Counted from the stretch's first letter, positions 23,009-32,320 are shown. The stretch: DNA of 40,663 bases from Anaerococcus sp. AGMB09787 (GCF_022808955.1 NZ_JAKZEY010000011.1:1-40663), one strand, 5' to 3'. A program made the numbers and translations. The notes: a model not told the origin generated them from the letters alone.

Positions 23009-23785
23009 GAGTCTTATATTTGAATATCCAATTGGATTAAAAAATCTAAGAGGTAAGAAGGTATTGCCAAGTCCAGAATCTATATAGACTTGACCCTTGC
23101 CATAGGAATATTTGCCCATATCATACTTAGGCAAAATCCCCTCACCTGGTGCAAGCAAGGCCCCAACTAGAGGCATTCTCACCTGACCCCCATGGGTGTG
23201 ACCTGAAAATACAAAGTCAAAGTCTTTTATTCCATCATCCCTTATGGCCCTAAAAGAATGGGACAGGATTATATTAACCTTATCAGGACTAGGCTTATAG
23301 CTTGTGTAGGACCTCTCAAAATTTTTTAGCCCATACAAATTTACTATATTATTATTGATAGAAAATTCAACAGAAGAGTTGGATAGGTAGCTTATCCCTA
23401 GGTCCTTGCATTTTTCTAAGAAAATATCAAGCTTGGGACCTCTCTCCTCGTGGTTTCCGGTAATCAAGAAAACTTTTTTGCTAAGGGTCATTACTTTTCT
23501 AAGAACATAGGAGGACCTTTCGATTTTCCTATCTGTCCCATAGTCAATTATATCTCCGGTTAGAATTATAAAGTGGGGATCAAAGTCCCTTATATTTTCA
23601 ACCATCTCATCCAAATTGGCAAGAGGGTTAGAATGGAGATCGCTAATTTGAGTAAGCCTTATCTCATCTTTGATTTTTTTTGAAGTAAGATTTATTATTT
23701 TTTCCCTAGCATAATAAGCCTCGTGGTCTAAGTAAATAGCAAGACCTAAGGCTCCTAAGGCGAATAGGAATTTTTTATTTTTCAT
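22994..23785 (-). CDS. Membrane-anchored calcineurin-like metallophosphoesterase
   Basis: A dinuclear metal phosphoesterase of 263 residues resembling YkuE/YaeI. The motifs are ISDLHS, LTGDIID, ITGNHEERG and FVFSGHTHGGQVRMP, which together supply the usual Asp/His/Asn ligands. The N-terminus (KKFLFALGALGLAIYL) is a likely membrane anchor. It overlaps the nadE stop by 4 nt (ATGA). Its own stop codon and last codons lie inside the tRNA gene. Relatives act on UDP-sugar lipids or other phospho-compounds; the substrate is unknown. Confidence 0.85.
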   Translation of the reverse strand: MKNKKFLFALGALGLAIYLDHEAYYAREKIINLTSKKIKDEIRLTQISDLHSNPLANLDEMVENIRDFDPHFIILTGDIIDYGTDRKIERSSYVLRKVMTLSKKVFLITGNHEERGPKLDIFLEKCKDLGISYLSNSSVEFSINNNIVNLYGLKNFERSYTSYKPSPDKVNIILSHSFRAIRDDGIKDFDFVFSGHTHGGQVRMPLVGALLAPGEGILPKYDMGKYSYGKGQVYIDSGLGNTFLPLRFFNPIGYSNIRLGSVV

Positions 23786-25563
23786 AGTTCTTCCAAATAT
23801 ATACCACTACCCATATCAGATGGGATCTTGTAACCTGTCCTTGGACTATAGGATAGGCCAGTAATTGAAACAGAATCGACTGAGGCTGCCCTCTTAAATT
23901 GGCTTTGGCTAAAGCGCTTATAGTAGGACCTAAGCCACTTATCTATGATCTTTTTATCATAGGTATCAGCAAAGGCAACTTGGGCTAGGTCTCTGATCTC
24001 CCTTGGGGCAAGTTTATTTGCCAAGTGGTGGTAGATGAAAAAGTCAATTAATTCATAAGGACCTATTATATCTTCAGTCTTTTGACTAATCTCCCCCTCC
24101 TTCTCACTAGTTAATTCCGGTGAAATTGGAGTAGCTAGGATATCCTCAAGAACTTCACTTAGCTTTTCATTGTCTGTTGTTTCCGCCACGTAGGAAATAA
24201 TATAGCGTAGGTGAGTCTTGGTTAGGGAGGCATTGGTACTGTAGGATGACATGTGGTCTCCATTATAGGTAGCAAAGCCCTGCATGGCTTCAGATAGGTC
24301 ACCCGTTCCAATTACAAGACCTGATCCTTGGTTGGCAAGGTCAAATAAGACCTGGGTCCTCTCCCTGGCTTGGGAATTTTCGTAGGTAACATCCTGACTT
24401 TCTAGGTCGTGGCCTATATCTCTTAGGTGGCTTCTAACAGACTCAGATATATCAATTTCTCTAAGATCAAGTTCAAGAGCATCGGATAGCCTATAGGCAT
24501 TGGTCTTGGTTTTCTTGCTGGTAGCAAAGGCTGGCATGGTTACTAGGTGGATATGGTCAAAGTCAATTCCTTCTTTATGATAAGCATAGGTCATCAGTAA
24601 AAGGCTCATGGTAGAATCAAGACCACCAGATAGACCCAGGTAAAGGTCATAGGTTCCCACCTTCTTGCACCTAGTAAGAATTCCCCTTGCTCCAATCTCG
24701 AAGACATCCCTTACATACTCATCCCTATCTTCATCTTTAGGCAGGTAAGGGAATCTAGTAACTTGGCTAAGATTTTTCCTAGTAAAGGCACTTTCCCCTT
24801 CTATCTCTATTGGACAAGTTGTTAGAGCCCTATGTCTATCACAAGACTCAATAATTCCATTTGATCCTATCAGACAAAGGTCGCTATAGGCAAAGTCTGT
24901 AGAAGACTCACCCTCACCAGGTCCTACAGACAGGTAAATTAGTTCATTGGATAGGTAGGTGATGTCATCTTTTAACTTCTTTTCACTTAGGGTAAATCTC
25001 TCGAAGGCATGAGGATTTAAAATTAGCCTCGCTCCTTTTTCCTTAAAAATCAAGGACTTGGCTATAGGCATCCTTTCATCTTCCCCTATGGATACTCCCA
25101 GCCTTAGCCCATCTATATCAAGGACTTCTCCCTTATTAACTGGTATATCTAGTCCGTCAAGGCTAATATAGTCTGGAGCGTTATTAGAAAAAATCATTTT
25201 TTCATAAGGCTTTAGATTTTCCTTGATACAAATATCCAAAATCTCCCCAGCTTTTATCAATATATAAGCATTAAAGATATCCTTGCCAGATTTAAGAGCA
25301 GAGCCAAGGCCTAGGATAAAGTTAAAGTCCTTAGAAAAATCTACCAGGTCCCTTATCGCTTGTCTTGACCTTTCGATTAGGACTTTTTCTGTATACAAGT
25401 CATAAAGGCTTGCTCCACTAAGGGATAATTCAGGTAGGCAGATTAAATCTACACCTTCGTCCCTTGCCCTTGTCATAATTTTCTTTATACTTTCAATATT
25501 TTTGGCTATATCGCCAAGTTCAATATTAAAATTTTCTCCTAATATTTTTAAATTCTTATACAT
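23782..25563 (-). CDS. nadE: Glutamine-dependent NAD+ synthetase
   Basis: Amidates deamido-NAD using ammonia released from glutamine. The 593 residues combine an N-terminal nitrilase-type glutaminase (DLICLPELSLSGASLYDLYT with the catalytic Glu; KENLKPYEKMIF with the Lys) and a C-terminal synthetase with the PP-loop LGLSGGLDSTMSLLLM and GTGDLSEAMQGFATYNGDHM. I start at ATG 25563 (MYKNLKILGENF), 5 nt after AGAGG; a GTG 6 nt further upstream overlaps the RBS. The catalytic Cys region of the glutaminase is less clear to me. It heads the nadE-phosphoesterase-tRNA operon. Confidence 0.92.
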   Translation of the reverse strand: MYKNLKILGENFNIELGDIAKNIESIKKIMTRARDEGVDLICLPELSLSGASLYDLYTEKVLIERSRQAIRDLVDFSKDFNFILGLGSALKSGKDIFNAYILIKAGEILDICIKENLKPYEKMIFSNNAPDYISLDGLDIPVNKGEVLDIDGLRLGVSIGEDERMPIAKSLIFKEKGARLILNPHAFERFTLSEKKLKDDITYLSNELIYLSVGPGEGESSTDFAYSDLCLIGSNGIIESCDRHRALTTCPIEIEGESAFTRKNLSQVTRFPYLPKDEDRDEYVRDVFEIGARGILTRCKKVGTYDLYLGLSGGLDSTMSLLLMTYAYHKEGIDFDHIHLVTMPAFATSKKTKTNAYRLSDALELDLREIDISESVRSHLRDIGHDLESQDVTYENSQARERTQVLFDLANQGSGLVIGTGDLSEAMQGFATYNGDHMSSYSTNASLTKTHLRYIISYVAETTDNEKLSEVLEDILATPISPELTSEKEGEISQKTEDIIGPYELIDFFIYHHLANKLAPREIRDLAQVAFADTYDKKIIDKWLRSYYKRFSQSQFKRAASVDSVSITGLSYSPRTGYKIPSDMGSGIYLEEL

Positions 25564-25639
25564 AAGCACCTCTCTACTATTATATAATAAAAATCGTTTT
25601 TTACTAAGACTTTTAGTATAATTAAGGAGAGGTGATGAT

Positions 25640-26152
25640 ATGAAAATTTATTTAGGTTGTGACTTATTTACAGAAGGTCAAAGACTCCAAGCAAAGAAGG
25701 TCCAAGGGGCCTTGGAAGAAGAGTTTGGCGATGGGATTGACCTATATAACCCAGCAGATAATGACGAGATAAATGATAAGGAAGCAGGTTTTGCTTCAAC
25801 TTACCAAATTCTTTTGGGCGACTATGATAGGCTTAAGGAAAGTGACTTGCTAATAGGACTTATGGATACCAAGGACCTAGGTCTTGCAGCAGAGATGGGT
25901 ATAGCCTTCCAACTCGGCATTCCCATCTTTCAACTCTATACAGACATCCGTCTTACTGGCAATGACAAAGAAAATAAACTAGAGGAGATCAAGAAAGATG
26001 TCTTCCAAAACGACTTTCTCTACATCAATAAACTAGTAACAGGTCTTTCCTATGCAGACAAGGAAGGCAATATTTTTGAGAATCCAAGAATTTATAAGAC
26101 ATCTGATGATTTAATAGAGGCCCTCAAAGCCTTTATTAGGGAAAATTTATAG
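25640..26152 (+). CDS. Nucleoside 2-deoxyribosyltransferase
   Basis: Swaps bases between deoxyribonucleosides for salvage. Of 170 residues, MKIYLGCDLFTEGQRLQAKK opens the Rossmann-like fold, DLYNPAD and LKESDLLIGLMD follow, and the catalytic Glu lies in DLGLAAEMGIAFQLGIPIF. The ATG at 25640 is preceded by GGAGAGG. It is divergent from nadE and ends at a strong terminator. Confidence 0.88.
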   Translation: MKIYLGCDLFTEGQRLQAKKVQGALEEEFGDGIDLYNPADNDEINDKEAGFASTYQILLGDYDRLKESDLLIGLMDTKDLGLAAEMGIAFQLGIPIFQLYTDIRLTGNDKENKLEEIKKDVFQNDFLYINKLVTGLSYADKEGNIFENPRIYKTSDDLIEALKAFIRENL

Positions 26153-26187
26153 GGCTTACTTAGTCGATTAGAAAAATATTCAAATTA

Positions 26188-26222
26188 AAAGCTATGAGCG
26201 ATAAAACTCATAGCCTTTTTTG
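26188..26222 (+). terminator. Terminator after the deoxyribosyltransferase gene
   Basis: GCTATGAG (26191-26198) pairs with CTCATAGC (26207-26214) and is followed by TTTTTTG. The A-run on its other side could also serve the convergent gene. Confidence 0.75.
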
Positions 26223-26259
26223 TGTAAACTTTATTGTTAAGATTGTGGATTACTAAATA

Positions 26260-27942
26260 TTAAGCGTTTTTGATTTCTTCAATAAGTGCTGGAACTACTT
26301 CATGGAAGTCGCCTACGATACCGTAGTCGCAGTTATTAAAGAAGGCTGCACTTTCGTCATTGTTTATTGCAACAATTGTCTTAGCTTCAGGAATTCCCTT
26401 TAAGTGTTGCATAGCTCCTGATATACCAACTCCTATATATAGCTCTCCATTAAATTTCTTTCCGGAAAGTCCTATATACCTATCTGTTGGTACATAGCCT
26501 CTAACTTGTGAAGCAGGTCTTGATGATGATAGAACAGCTCCTGTTTCTCTAGCTAGATCTTTGATTAGTTCTAGGTTTTGGCTCTCACCTATTCCCATAC
26601 CAGCAGCTACTACTCTTTGAGCTCCATCGATAGGTCCTTCTAGGTCAACATCTTTTTTATCGAAGGTATATCCTTCAGCCTTTAGAGCTTCTACTAGTTT
26701 CTTAGCAGATTCTTTAGCATCACCCTTGAAGATTTGAAGTTTTCTATCTCCTACTAGGCTAGGTGCTTTCTTAGCTTCTGGTTTTTTCTTATCTTTCTTA
26801 ACTCTAGGAAGGATATTGTTAGAAATAACTACCCTCATTATTTCATTTGTACCTTCGTAGATTTGTGTAATCTTTGAGTCTCTGTAGAATCTTTCTACAT
26901 CAACTCCCTTAATAAATCCTGACCCACCATACATTTGTAGGGCTTCAGAAGTAATTCTTTCAGCTGTATCTGATGCAAACATCTTAGCCATAGCTGCATC
27001 CATACCATAGTTATCATGAGCATCTTTTTTCTTTGCTGCATCATAAATTAGTAGTCTAGAAGCCTTGATAGATGTTGCCATATCAGCAAGTTTGAATGAG
27101 TTGTGTTGCATCCTTGCGATTTGTTCACCAAATTGGATACGAGATAATGCATAGTCTTTGGCACTTTCGTAAGCTCCTTGTGCAATTCCTAGGGCTTGTG
27201 AAGCGATACCAATTCTACCACCGTCTAGGATCATCATAGCGTATTTGAATCCCTTGCCTTCTTCACCAAGTAGGTTTTCCTTTGGAACCTTAACATCCTT
27301 GAAGTGAAGTTCAGCTGTAATTGATGCTCTGATACCTAACTTATCATATGGTTCTGAGAAAGTAAATCCTTCAAAGTCCTTGTCTACGATAAACATTGAT
27401 ATACCGTGATTACCCTTACCTGGTGTAGTAACTGCAGTTACTAGGTAAGTTTGAGCTTCTGGTGCATTAGTGATAAAGATTTTTTTACCATTTAGAAGAT
27501 AGTGGTCTCCTTGAAGAACAGCTGTTGTTTCTGTTCCAGCTGAGTCAGATCCTGCATTTTCTTCTGTAAGACCAAAACCACCTATTGATTTACCTGTTAA
27601 TAGTGGAACAAGATATTTTTGTTTTTGTTCTTCGTTACCAAATTCATTAAGTCCCCAAGTACCTAGTGATGTATGAGCTGATAAGATAACTCCAACACCG
27701 CCGTCTACTCTTGATAATTCTTCAACTGCAATTGCGTAATGTTCATTGGTTAAGCCCGCTCCACCGTACTCTTCTGGAAATGGTATTCCCATAAGACCCA
27801 ATTGACCCATTTCTTTAACTATTTCCTTAGGAAATACTTTGTCACGGTCTAAGTGGTAAGCTATAGGTTTAACTTTTTCCTCAGCAAAATCTCTAACATA
27901 CTTTCTAAATTCTTCTAAATCTCTTGGTAGATTGTAAGCCAT
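26260..27942 (-). CDS. Acyl-CoA dehydrogenase fused to the EtfA C-terminal FAD domain
   Basis: The first ~378 of 560 residues are a short-chain acyl-CoA dehydrogenase: GIPFPEEYGGAGL, FGLTEENAGSDSAGTET, the flavin segment KKIFITNA, and the catalytic Glu in QIYEGTNEIMR (about 362). A Lys/Pro linker follows. Residues from about 434 match the FAD-binding half of electron-transfer flavoprotein alpha: SSSRPASQVRGYVPTDRYIG, then LYIGVGISGAMQHLKGI and AINNDESAAFFNNCDYGIVG. The N-terminal domain of EtfA and any EtfB are absent here. The fusion should pass electrons from acyl-CoA directly to a built-in Etf flavin. The ATG at 27942 follows AGGAG. Confidence 0.9.
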   Translation of the reverse strand: MAYNLPRDLEEFRKYVRDFAEEKVKPIAYHLDRDKVFPKEIVKEMGQLGLMGIPFPEEYGGAGLTNEHYAIAVEELSRVDGGVGVILSAHTSLGTWGLNEFGNEEQKQKYLVPLLTGKSIGGFGLTEENAGSDSAGTETTAVLQGDHYLLNGKKIFITNAPEAQTYLVTAVTTPGKGNHGISMFIVDKDFEGFTFSEPYDKLGIRASITAELHFKDVKVPKENLLGEEGKGFKYAMMILDGGRIGIASQALGIAQGAYESAKDYALSRIQFGEQIARMQHNSFKLADMATSIKASRLLIYDAAKKKDAHDNYGMDAAMAKMFASDTAERITSEALQMYGGSGFIKGVDVERFYRDSKITQIYEGTNEIMRVVISNNILPRVKKDKKKPEAKKAPSLVGDRKLQIFKGDAKESAKKLVEALKAEGYTFDKKDVDLEGPIDGAQRVVAAGMGIGESQNLELIKDLARETGAVLSSSRPASQVRGYVPTDRYIGLSGKKFNGELYIGVGISGAMQHLKGIPEAKTIVAINNDESAAFFNNCDYGIVGDFHEVVPALIEEIKNA

Positions 27943-28054
27943 AATGTCTCCTTTAGTATAAATTATATTTTTCTAAAATATTTCTTATATTTATAATATA
28001 CCCACTTTACAAAAATTTAACGCTTTTTATTTTCATAAAAACTTTTCTAAATTA

Positions 28055-28062
28055 TTAATAAA
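28055..28062. repeat. 8-bp target-site duplication, left copy
   Basis: TTAATAAA directly outside the left end of the IS256-type element; the identical octamer is at 29373-29380. IS256 elements make 8-9 bp duplications. Confidence 0.75.
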
Positions 28063-28157
28063 GATAGTGCCCGTATAATTGTGTAAAAAGAAAAGGTCAT
28101 TTGAAACCTAAACTAGTACAATGTTTTTAACCACAAAAACAAACTAGGAGGAATCAT

Positions 28158-29327
28158 ATGACCCAATTACATTTTACATTAAACATAGAAGATATTCAAA
28201 ATTTAATTAACTCAGAAGTTAAAAATGATATAGCTAAGAAAATTCTAACCAAGGTATTTAATGAGCTTATGGAAAAAGAAAGAGATGAATACTTAGATAA
28301 TCAAGCCTATCAAAGAGATCCTAATAGGAGCACTTACCGTAATGGATACTATGAACGTGACTATACGACAAAAATAGGAACGTTAACCCTAAGAGTACCT
28401 AGGACAAGAGATGGTAAATTCTCTACAGAAGTCTTTGAAAGATATCAAAGAAATGAGAAAGCACTACTTGCAACCATGTTAGAAATGTACATCCAAGGAG
28501 TATCAACAAGAAAAGTATCCAAGGTAATAGAAAACATGTGCGGTAAAACATATTCCAAATCCTTTGTATCATCCTTAACTAAAGAGTTAGACGAAGAAGT
28601 AAAACTATGGAGAAATAGTGATCTAAGCACGATAACATATCCCTACATAATTGTAGATGTAGTATACATAAAAGTAAGAGAAAACAATAGAGTAGTATCA
28701 AAAGCTTGTCACATTGCAATAGGAATAAATGAAAAAGGAAACAGAGAAATCATAGGCTTAGACCTAAGTGCTAGCGAAAGTGAATACTCATGGTCAAATT
28801 TCTTTGAATATCTAAAAGTTAGAGGATTATCTGGAGTTAAAATGGTAATATCAGATGCTCACAAAGGTCTAGTCAAAGCAATAAAAGAAACATTTATAAA
28901 TGTATCATGGCAAAGATGTCAAGTCCATTTTCTAAGAACCATCCTAACAAAAGCACCAAAGAAAAACACTGAAGAATTTAGGGCAGATATGAAGTCTTTA
29001 TTTAAAATTCAAGATATATCTCTAGCAAGAAAAATGAAAGATGAGATATTCGTAAAATATGAAAAAGAAAAGAAATATCAAAACTCATTAAAAACCTTAG
29101 ATGAAGGATTTGAAGATGCTTTTGCATATCTAGCTAATGATATAATTCATAGTAGACTTAGGTCAACAAATTGCATAGAAAGATTAAATCAAGAAGTTAG
29201 AAGACGAGAGAAAGTCGTTAGGATATTTCCTAATGAAAAATCTGCTATGCGCTTAATAGGTTCAATCCTCATTGATATCAATGAGGATTGGATCACATCT
29301 TCTAAATTGTATATTAAAATGAAGTAG
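28158..29327 (+). CDS. IS256-family (Mutator-type) transposase
   Basis: A DDE transposase of 389 residues. The N-terminal part has DEYLDNQAYQRDPNRSTYRN, like other IS256 proteins. The catalytic residues are D in PYIIVDVVYIKV, D in MVISDAHKGLVKAI and E in STNCIERLNQEVRRREKVV, with the CQVHFLRT motif between. The ATG at 28158 follows AGGAGG. No stop or frameshift is seen, so the element may be active. Confidence 0.95.
   Translation: MTQLHFTLNIEDIQNLINSEVKNDIAKKILTKVFNELMEKERDEYLDNQAYQRDPNRSTYRNGYYERDYTTKIGTLTLRVPRTRDGKFSTEVFERYQRNEKALLATMLEMYIQGVSTRKVSKVIENMCGKTYSKSFVSSLTKELDEEVKLWRNSDLSTITYPYIIVDVVYIKVRENNRVVSKACHIAIGINEKGNREIIGLDLSASESEYSWSNFFEYLKVRGLSGVKMVISDAHKGLVKAIKETFINVSWQRCQVHFLRTILTKAPKKNTEEFRADMKSLFKIQDISLARKMKDEIFVKYEKEKKYQNSLKTLDEGFEDAFAYLANDIIHSRLRSTNCIERLNQEVRRREKVVRIFPNEKSAMRLIGSILIDINEDWITSSKLYIKMK
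29263..29290. repeat. Perfect 28-bp palindrome inside the transposase gene
   Basis: The arm CAATCCTCATTGAT is followed immediately by its exact reverse complement. It encodes SILIDINED near the C-terminus. It can form a 12-bp hairpin, which might limit transcription or translation through the element. Confidence 0.8.
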
Positions 29328-29372
29328 TAAATATTGTACTAGACTAATTTACACAATATTATGGACTTGACT

Positions 29373-29380
29373 TTAATAAA
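29373..29380. repeat. 8-bp target-site duplication, right copy
   Basis: TTAATAAA, identical to 28055-28062. Confidence 0.75.
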
Positions 29381-29400
29381 CCATAAGTTATTTAATTATT

Positions 29401-29428
29401 TTTAAAATTTAGATATATAAAGTATAAT
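29401..29428 (+). promoter_or_regulatory. Promoter of the flavodiiron gene
   Basis: TTTAAA (29401-29406), a 16-nt spacer and TATAAT (29423-29428), about 30 bp downstream of the IS right end, so it seems to have survived the insertion. Confidence 0.5.
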
Positions 29429-29477
29429 ATAGGTACAAACACAAAACATTTTCGTCAAACATTTCAAAGGAGTAAAT

Positions 29478-30695
29478 ATGCACACTATAAGAGAAATATT
29501 AGATAATGTTTATTGGGTTGGAGTAAACGATAGAAGAATCGAACGTTTCGAAAACCTTTTTGAGTTAGACAAGGGCGTTGCCTACAATTCTTATCTTGTT
29601 AGAGATGAAAAAAATGTCTTATTTGACAGTGTAGATGCAGCCTTTACTAGAAACTACATCCAAAATATTGAAGCTGCCCTAGATGGAGAAGAGCTTGATT
29701 ATATAGTTGTATTGCACATGGAACCAGACCACTGTAGGTCAATCGAAGCAGCCTTGACAAGATGGCCAAATGCCAAATTCGTTGGCAATGCCAAGACCTT
29801 CAAGTTCTATGAACAATTCTATGATGATCGTTTCAAGGATAGGTACTACGAAGTTAAGGATATGGACGAGCTAAATATTGGTGAGAGGACTCTCAAGTTT
29901 GTTACAGCACCTATGGTTCACTGGCCAGAAGTAATGGTTGCCTATGAACTTAAGGATAAGATCCTCTTCTCAGCTGATGCCTTTGGTTCCTTCAATGCCC
30001 TAAATGGTAATATCGATGCTAAATATGTAATCCACAAGGGTGATTGGATAGATCAAGCTAGAAGATACTATATTAATATAGTAGGTAAGTTTGGTAACAT
30101 GGTTCAAAACCTATTTAAGAAGGTCGATGGACTTGAGATTAAGGCAATACTTGCCCTTCATGGACCAATCTTCAAGGATGAAGAATCAATTAACTTCATT
30201 ATGGAAAAATACCAAAGATGGTCAAAATTCATCCCTGAAGAAAAAGGTGTGGCTATAATCTATTGCTCAATGTATGGAGATACTGAACAAGCTAGTGATA
30301 TCTTGGCAAATAACCTGGCTGATCTTGGTGTAGAAGATATAGTTCTTTACGATATATCAGCTTGGGACCCATCCTTCCCTATAGCAGATTGCCATAGGTA
30401 TTCTCACGCAGTATTTGCACCTATCAACTATAACTCAGGACTCTACTACAAGATGGATGCCTTCTTAAGAGAACTTGTTGGAACAGGCTATCAAAATAGA
30501 ACTGTATCCTTCCTAAACAACTGGTCATGGGGTGGTAAGTCCCTAGAGATCTCTAAGGAAATATTAGAACCAGCTAAATTAAACTATATTGGTGAAGATG
30601 TTAAAATTAATTCTTCAGTCAAGGAAGAAAACCTAGCTCAAATAGCAGAACTTGCTAAGGTAATAGCTGAAGATATCAAAAATACAGAAATTTAA
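29478..30695 (+). CDS. fprA: Flavodiiron protein (A-type flavoprotein)
   Basis: Reduces oxygen to water (or NO to N2O) to protect anaerobes. It is 405 residues. The N-terminal beta-lactamase-like diiron domain has HMEPDHC (the H-x-E-x-D-H ligands, about 80-86), then MVHWPE, SADAFGSF and ALHGPIF, which supply the remaining ligands. The flavodoxin domain begins near 254 with AIIYCSMYGDTEQASDILAN (FMN phosphate loop) and SFLNNWSWGGKS. No rubredoxin domain is attached. The ATG at 29478 follows AAGGAG. Confidence 0.95.
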   Translation: MHTIREILDNVYWVGVNDRRIERFENLFELDKGVAYNSYLVRDEKNVLFDSVDAAFTRNYIQNIEAALDGEELDYIVVLHMEPDHCRSIEAALTRWPNAKFVGNAKTFKFYEQFYDDRFKDRYYEVKDMDELNIGERTLKFVTAPMVHWPEVMVAYELKDKILFSADAFGSFNALNGNIDAKYVIHKGDWIDQARRYYINIVGKFGNMVQNLFKKVDGLEIKAILALHGPIFKDEESINFIMEKYQRWSKFIPEEKGVAIIYCSMYGDTEQASDILANNLADLGVEDIVLYDISAWDPSFPIADCHRYSHAVFAPINYNSGLYYKMDAFLRELVGTGYQNRTVSFLNNWSWGGKSLEISKEILEPAKLNYIGEDVKINSSVKEENLAQIAELAKVIAEDIKNTEI

Positions 30696-30703
30696 GTAAA
30701 GTA

Positions 30704-30738
30704 AAACCGGAGGACTATGATTTACCTCCGGTTTATTT
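30704..30738. terminator. Bidirectional terminator between fprA and the aldehyde dehydrogenase gene
   Basis: AAACCGGAGG (30704-30713) pairs with CCTCCGGTTT (30725-30734), followed by ATTT on plus; on minus the exit is TTAC. It is a strong 10-bp GC-rich stem between convergent genes. Confidence 0.75.
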
Positions 30739-30742
30739 ATAT

Positions 30743-32113
30743 TTACAATATTTTCTTAATTAGTTCGAGCTTCCCTTTTGTATAAGGTGGGTATTTTACC
30801 TTTGGTCTTGGGAAGGATGAGGCTTCCATTATGGACTTTTTGTTGGAGAAGTTTACAAAGGAATTGTAGCCATGGTAGCCACCCATTCCAGATCCACCTA
30901 CTCCACCAAATTCAAGGTAAGGTGAGCTTATTTCCATAAGGACTTCGTTGACGCAGCCATTACCAAATTCTATATTATACATTACCTTCTCTATTAGGCG
31001 CTTATCTTCAGAAAATAGGTAGAAGGCTAATGGCTTAGGAAGTCTCTTAATCTTATATAGGATTGGATTTATATTATCATAGGTCAATATTGGAATTATT
31101 GGTCCAAATATTTCTTCTTCCATGACTTTATTATCAAAGTCCACTCCATCAATTATAGTTGGGGCTAATTTTAAATTTTCCCTATCAAAATTGCCACCCC
31201 ATATTATATCTTGATCCTTGGTTAGGTCGACTAGCCTATCAAGGTGGTCTTGGTTAATAATCTTTGGGTAGTCAGGGTTTCTAATAGGGTCTTCCCCGAA
31301 AAATTCTAGCAAGGCTCCCCTAAGTCTTTTGATAAATTCATCCTTGATAGCAACATCTACCAAGATATAGTCAGGAGCCACACAAGTTTGACCAGCATTG
31401 AAGGTCTTGCCCCAGGCGATTGACCTTGCAGCATTGGCGAGGTTGGCTGTCCTATCTACTATACAAGGACTCTTGCCCCCAAGCTCTAGGGTAACCTTAC
31501 TTAGGTTTTGTGAAGCAACTTCCATAATCTTCTTGCCTACTTCTCTTCCACCAGTATAGAAGATATGGTCATATTGGTAGTTCAAAAGCTCATCATGGCT
31601 AACTAGGTCATTATTTACTACAAAAATATATTCATTAGGAAAATTTGTATTTAGCATCTCTCTAATAAGCTTTGATGTGTGGGGAGTCTTAGATGATGTT
31701 TTTATAATAGCAGTATTTCCTGCTGCAATAACCCCAACTAGGGGATCTAGGGTTAGATTAAGGGGGTAATTCCAAGGGGATATTATTAAGGTAAGGCCCA
31801 GTGGCTCATAGAGGGTGTAGGACTTGGCTGGTTGGGCTGGTAGGGGAGTCTTTGCCTTGATAGGCTTCATCCAATCATCCAAGTTATCTAGGGCAAAATC
31901 AATTTCTTCTTTTGCGAAGGCAATCTCACTTACATAGGACTCAAAGGCTGACTTACCCAAGTCCTCCCTTAGGGCTTCTACTATGTCATCTTCATGATTG
32001 CTTATCAAATTCTTTAACTTAGTTAGGTTTTCTTTCCTAAAGGCCTTGGTCTTTGACTCACCTTTCAAGAAAAATTCCCTCTGCCTTTCTACAATATTTT
32101 TTAATTCAATCAT
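30743..32113 (-). CDS. Aldehyde dehydrogenase (class 3-like)
   Basis: Oxidises aldehydes to acids with NAD(P). The 456 residues fit the short class 3 form. ISPWNYPLNLTLDPLVGVIA, TGGREVGKKIME, the general base in TLELGGKSPCIV (about 212) and the nucleophile in FNAGQTCVAPDYILV (about 246) are all present, as is EEIFGPIIPIL. A C-terminal hydrophobic or basic tail (KGKLELIKKIL) is typical of fatty-aldehyde enzymes. The ATG at 32113 follows AAGGAG. Confidence 0.9.
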   Translation of the reverse strand: MIELKNIVERQREFFLKGESKTKAFRKENLTKLKNLISNHEDDIVEALREDLGKSAFESYVSEIAFAKEEIDFALDNLDDWMKPIKAKTPLPAQPAKSYTLYEPLGLTLIISPWNYPLNLTLDPLVGVIAAGNTAIIKTSSKTPHTSKLIREMLNTNFPNEYIFVVNNDLVSHDELLNYQYDHIFYTGGREVGKKIMEVASQNLSKVTLELGGKSPCIVDRTANLANAARSIAWGKTFNAGQTCVAPDYILVDVAIKDEFIKRLRGALLEFFGEDPIRNPDYPKIINQDHLDRLVDLTKDQDIIWGGNFDRENLKLAPTIIDGVDFDNKVMEEEIFGPIIPILTYDNINPILYKIKRLPKPLAFYLFSEDKRLIEKVMYNIEFGNGCVNEVLMEISSPYLEFGGVGGSGMGGYHGYNSFVNFSNKKSIMEASSFPRPKVKYPPYTKGKLELIKKIL

Positions 32114-32320
32114 AACTTCTCCTTACTAAAAAGAGCAAATTTTTGCCATTTTTCTTTAAGTAACTATTACTTAGAATATAGAACTATTAGCTATATAATT
32201 TCAAAAGCTCTTGCCAAACAAAGTATTTATGGTTAACTTCTATACTTACATTATCATTATTATTTATTTGTAAATATAAACTAACTTTTTCTATTCCTAT
32301 ATTATATACCCATTTTAGGC

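Larger units (their letters stand above)
28063..29372 (+). mobile_element. IS256-family insertion sequence, intact
   Basis: A 1310-bp element. The ends are GATAGTGCCCGTATAATTGT (left) and, read inward from the right, AGTCAAGTCCATAATATTGT. They share the inner block ATTGTGTAAA and about 16 of 25 positions. Both are flanked by TTAATAAA. The single transposase gene is full length. It sits between the acyl-CoA dehydrogenase gene and the flavodiiron gene, in what was their shared upstream region. Confidence 0.88.

Noticed and set aside
29401-29477. A PerR box before the flavodiiron gene
   Set aside because: Only loose AT-rich matches (TTATTTAATTATTTT) with several mismatches; not better than background.
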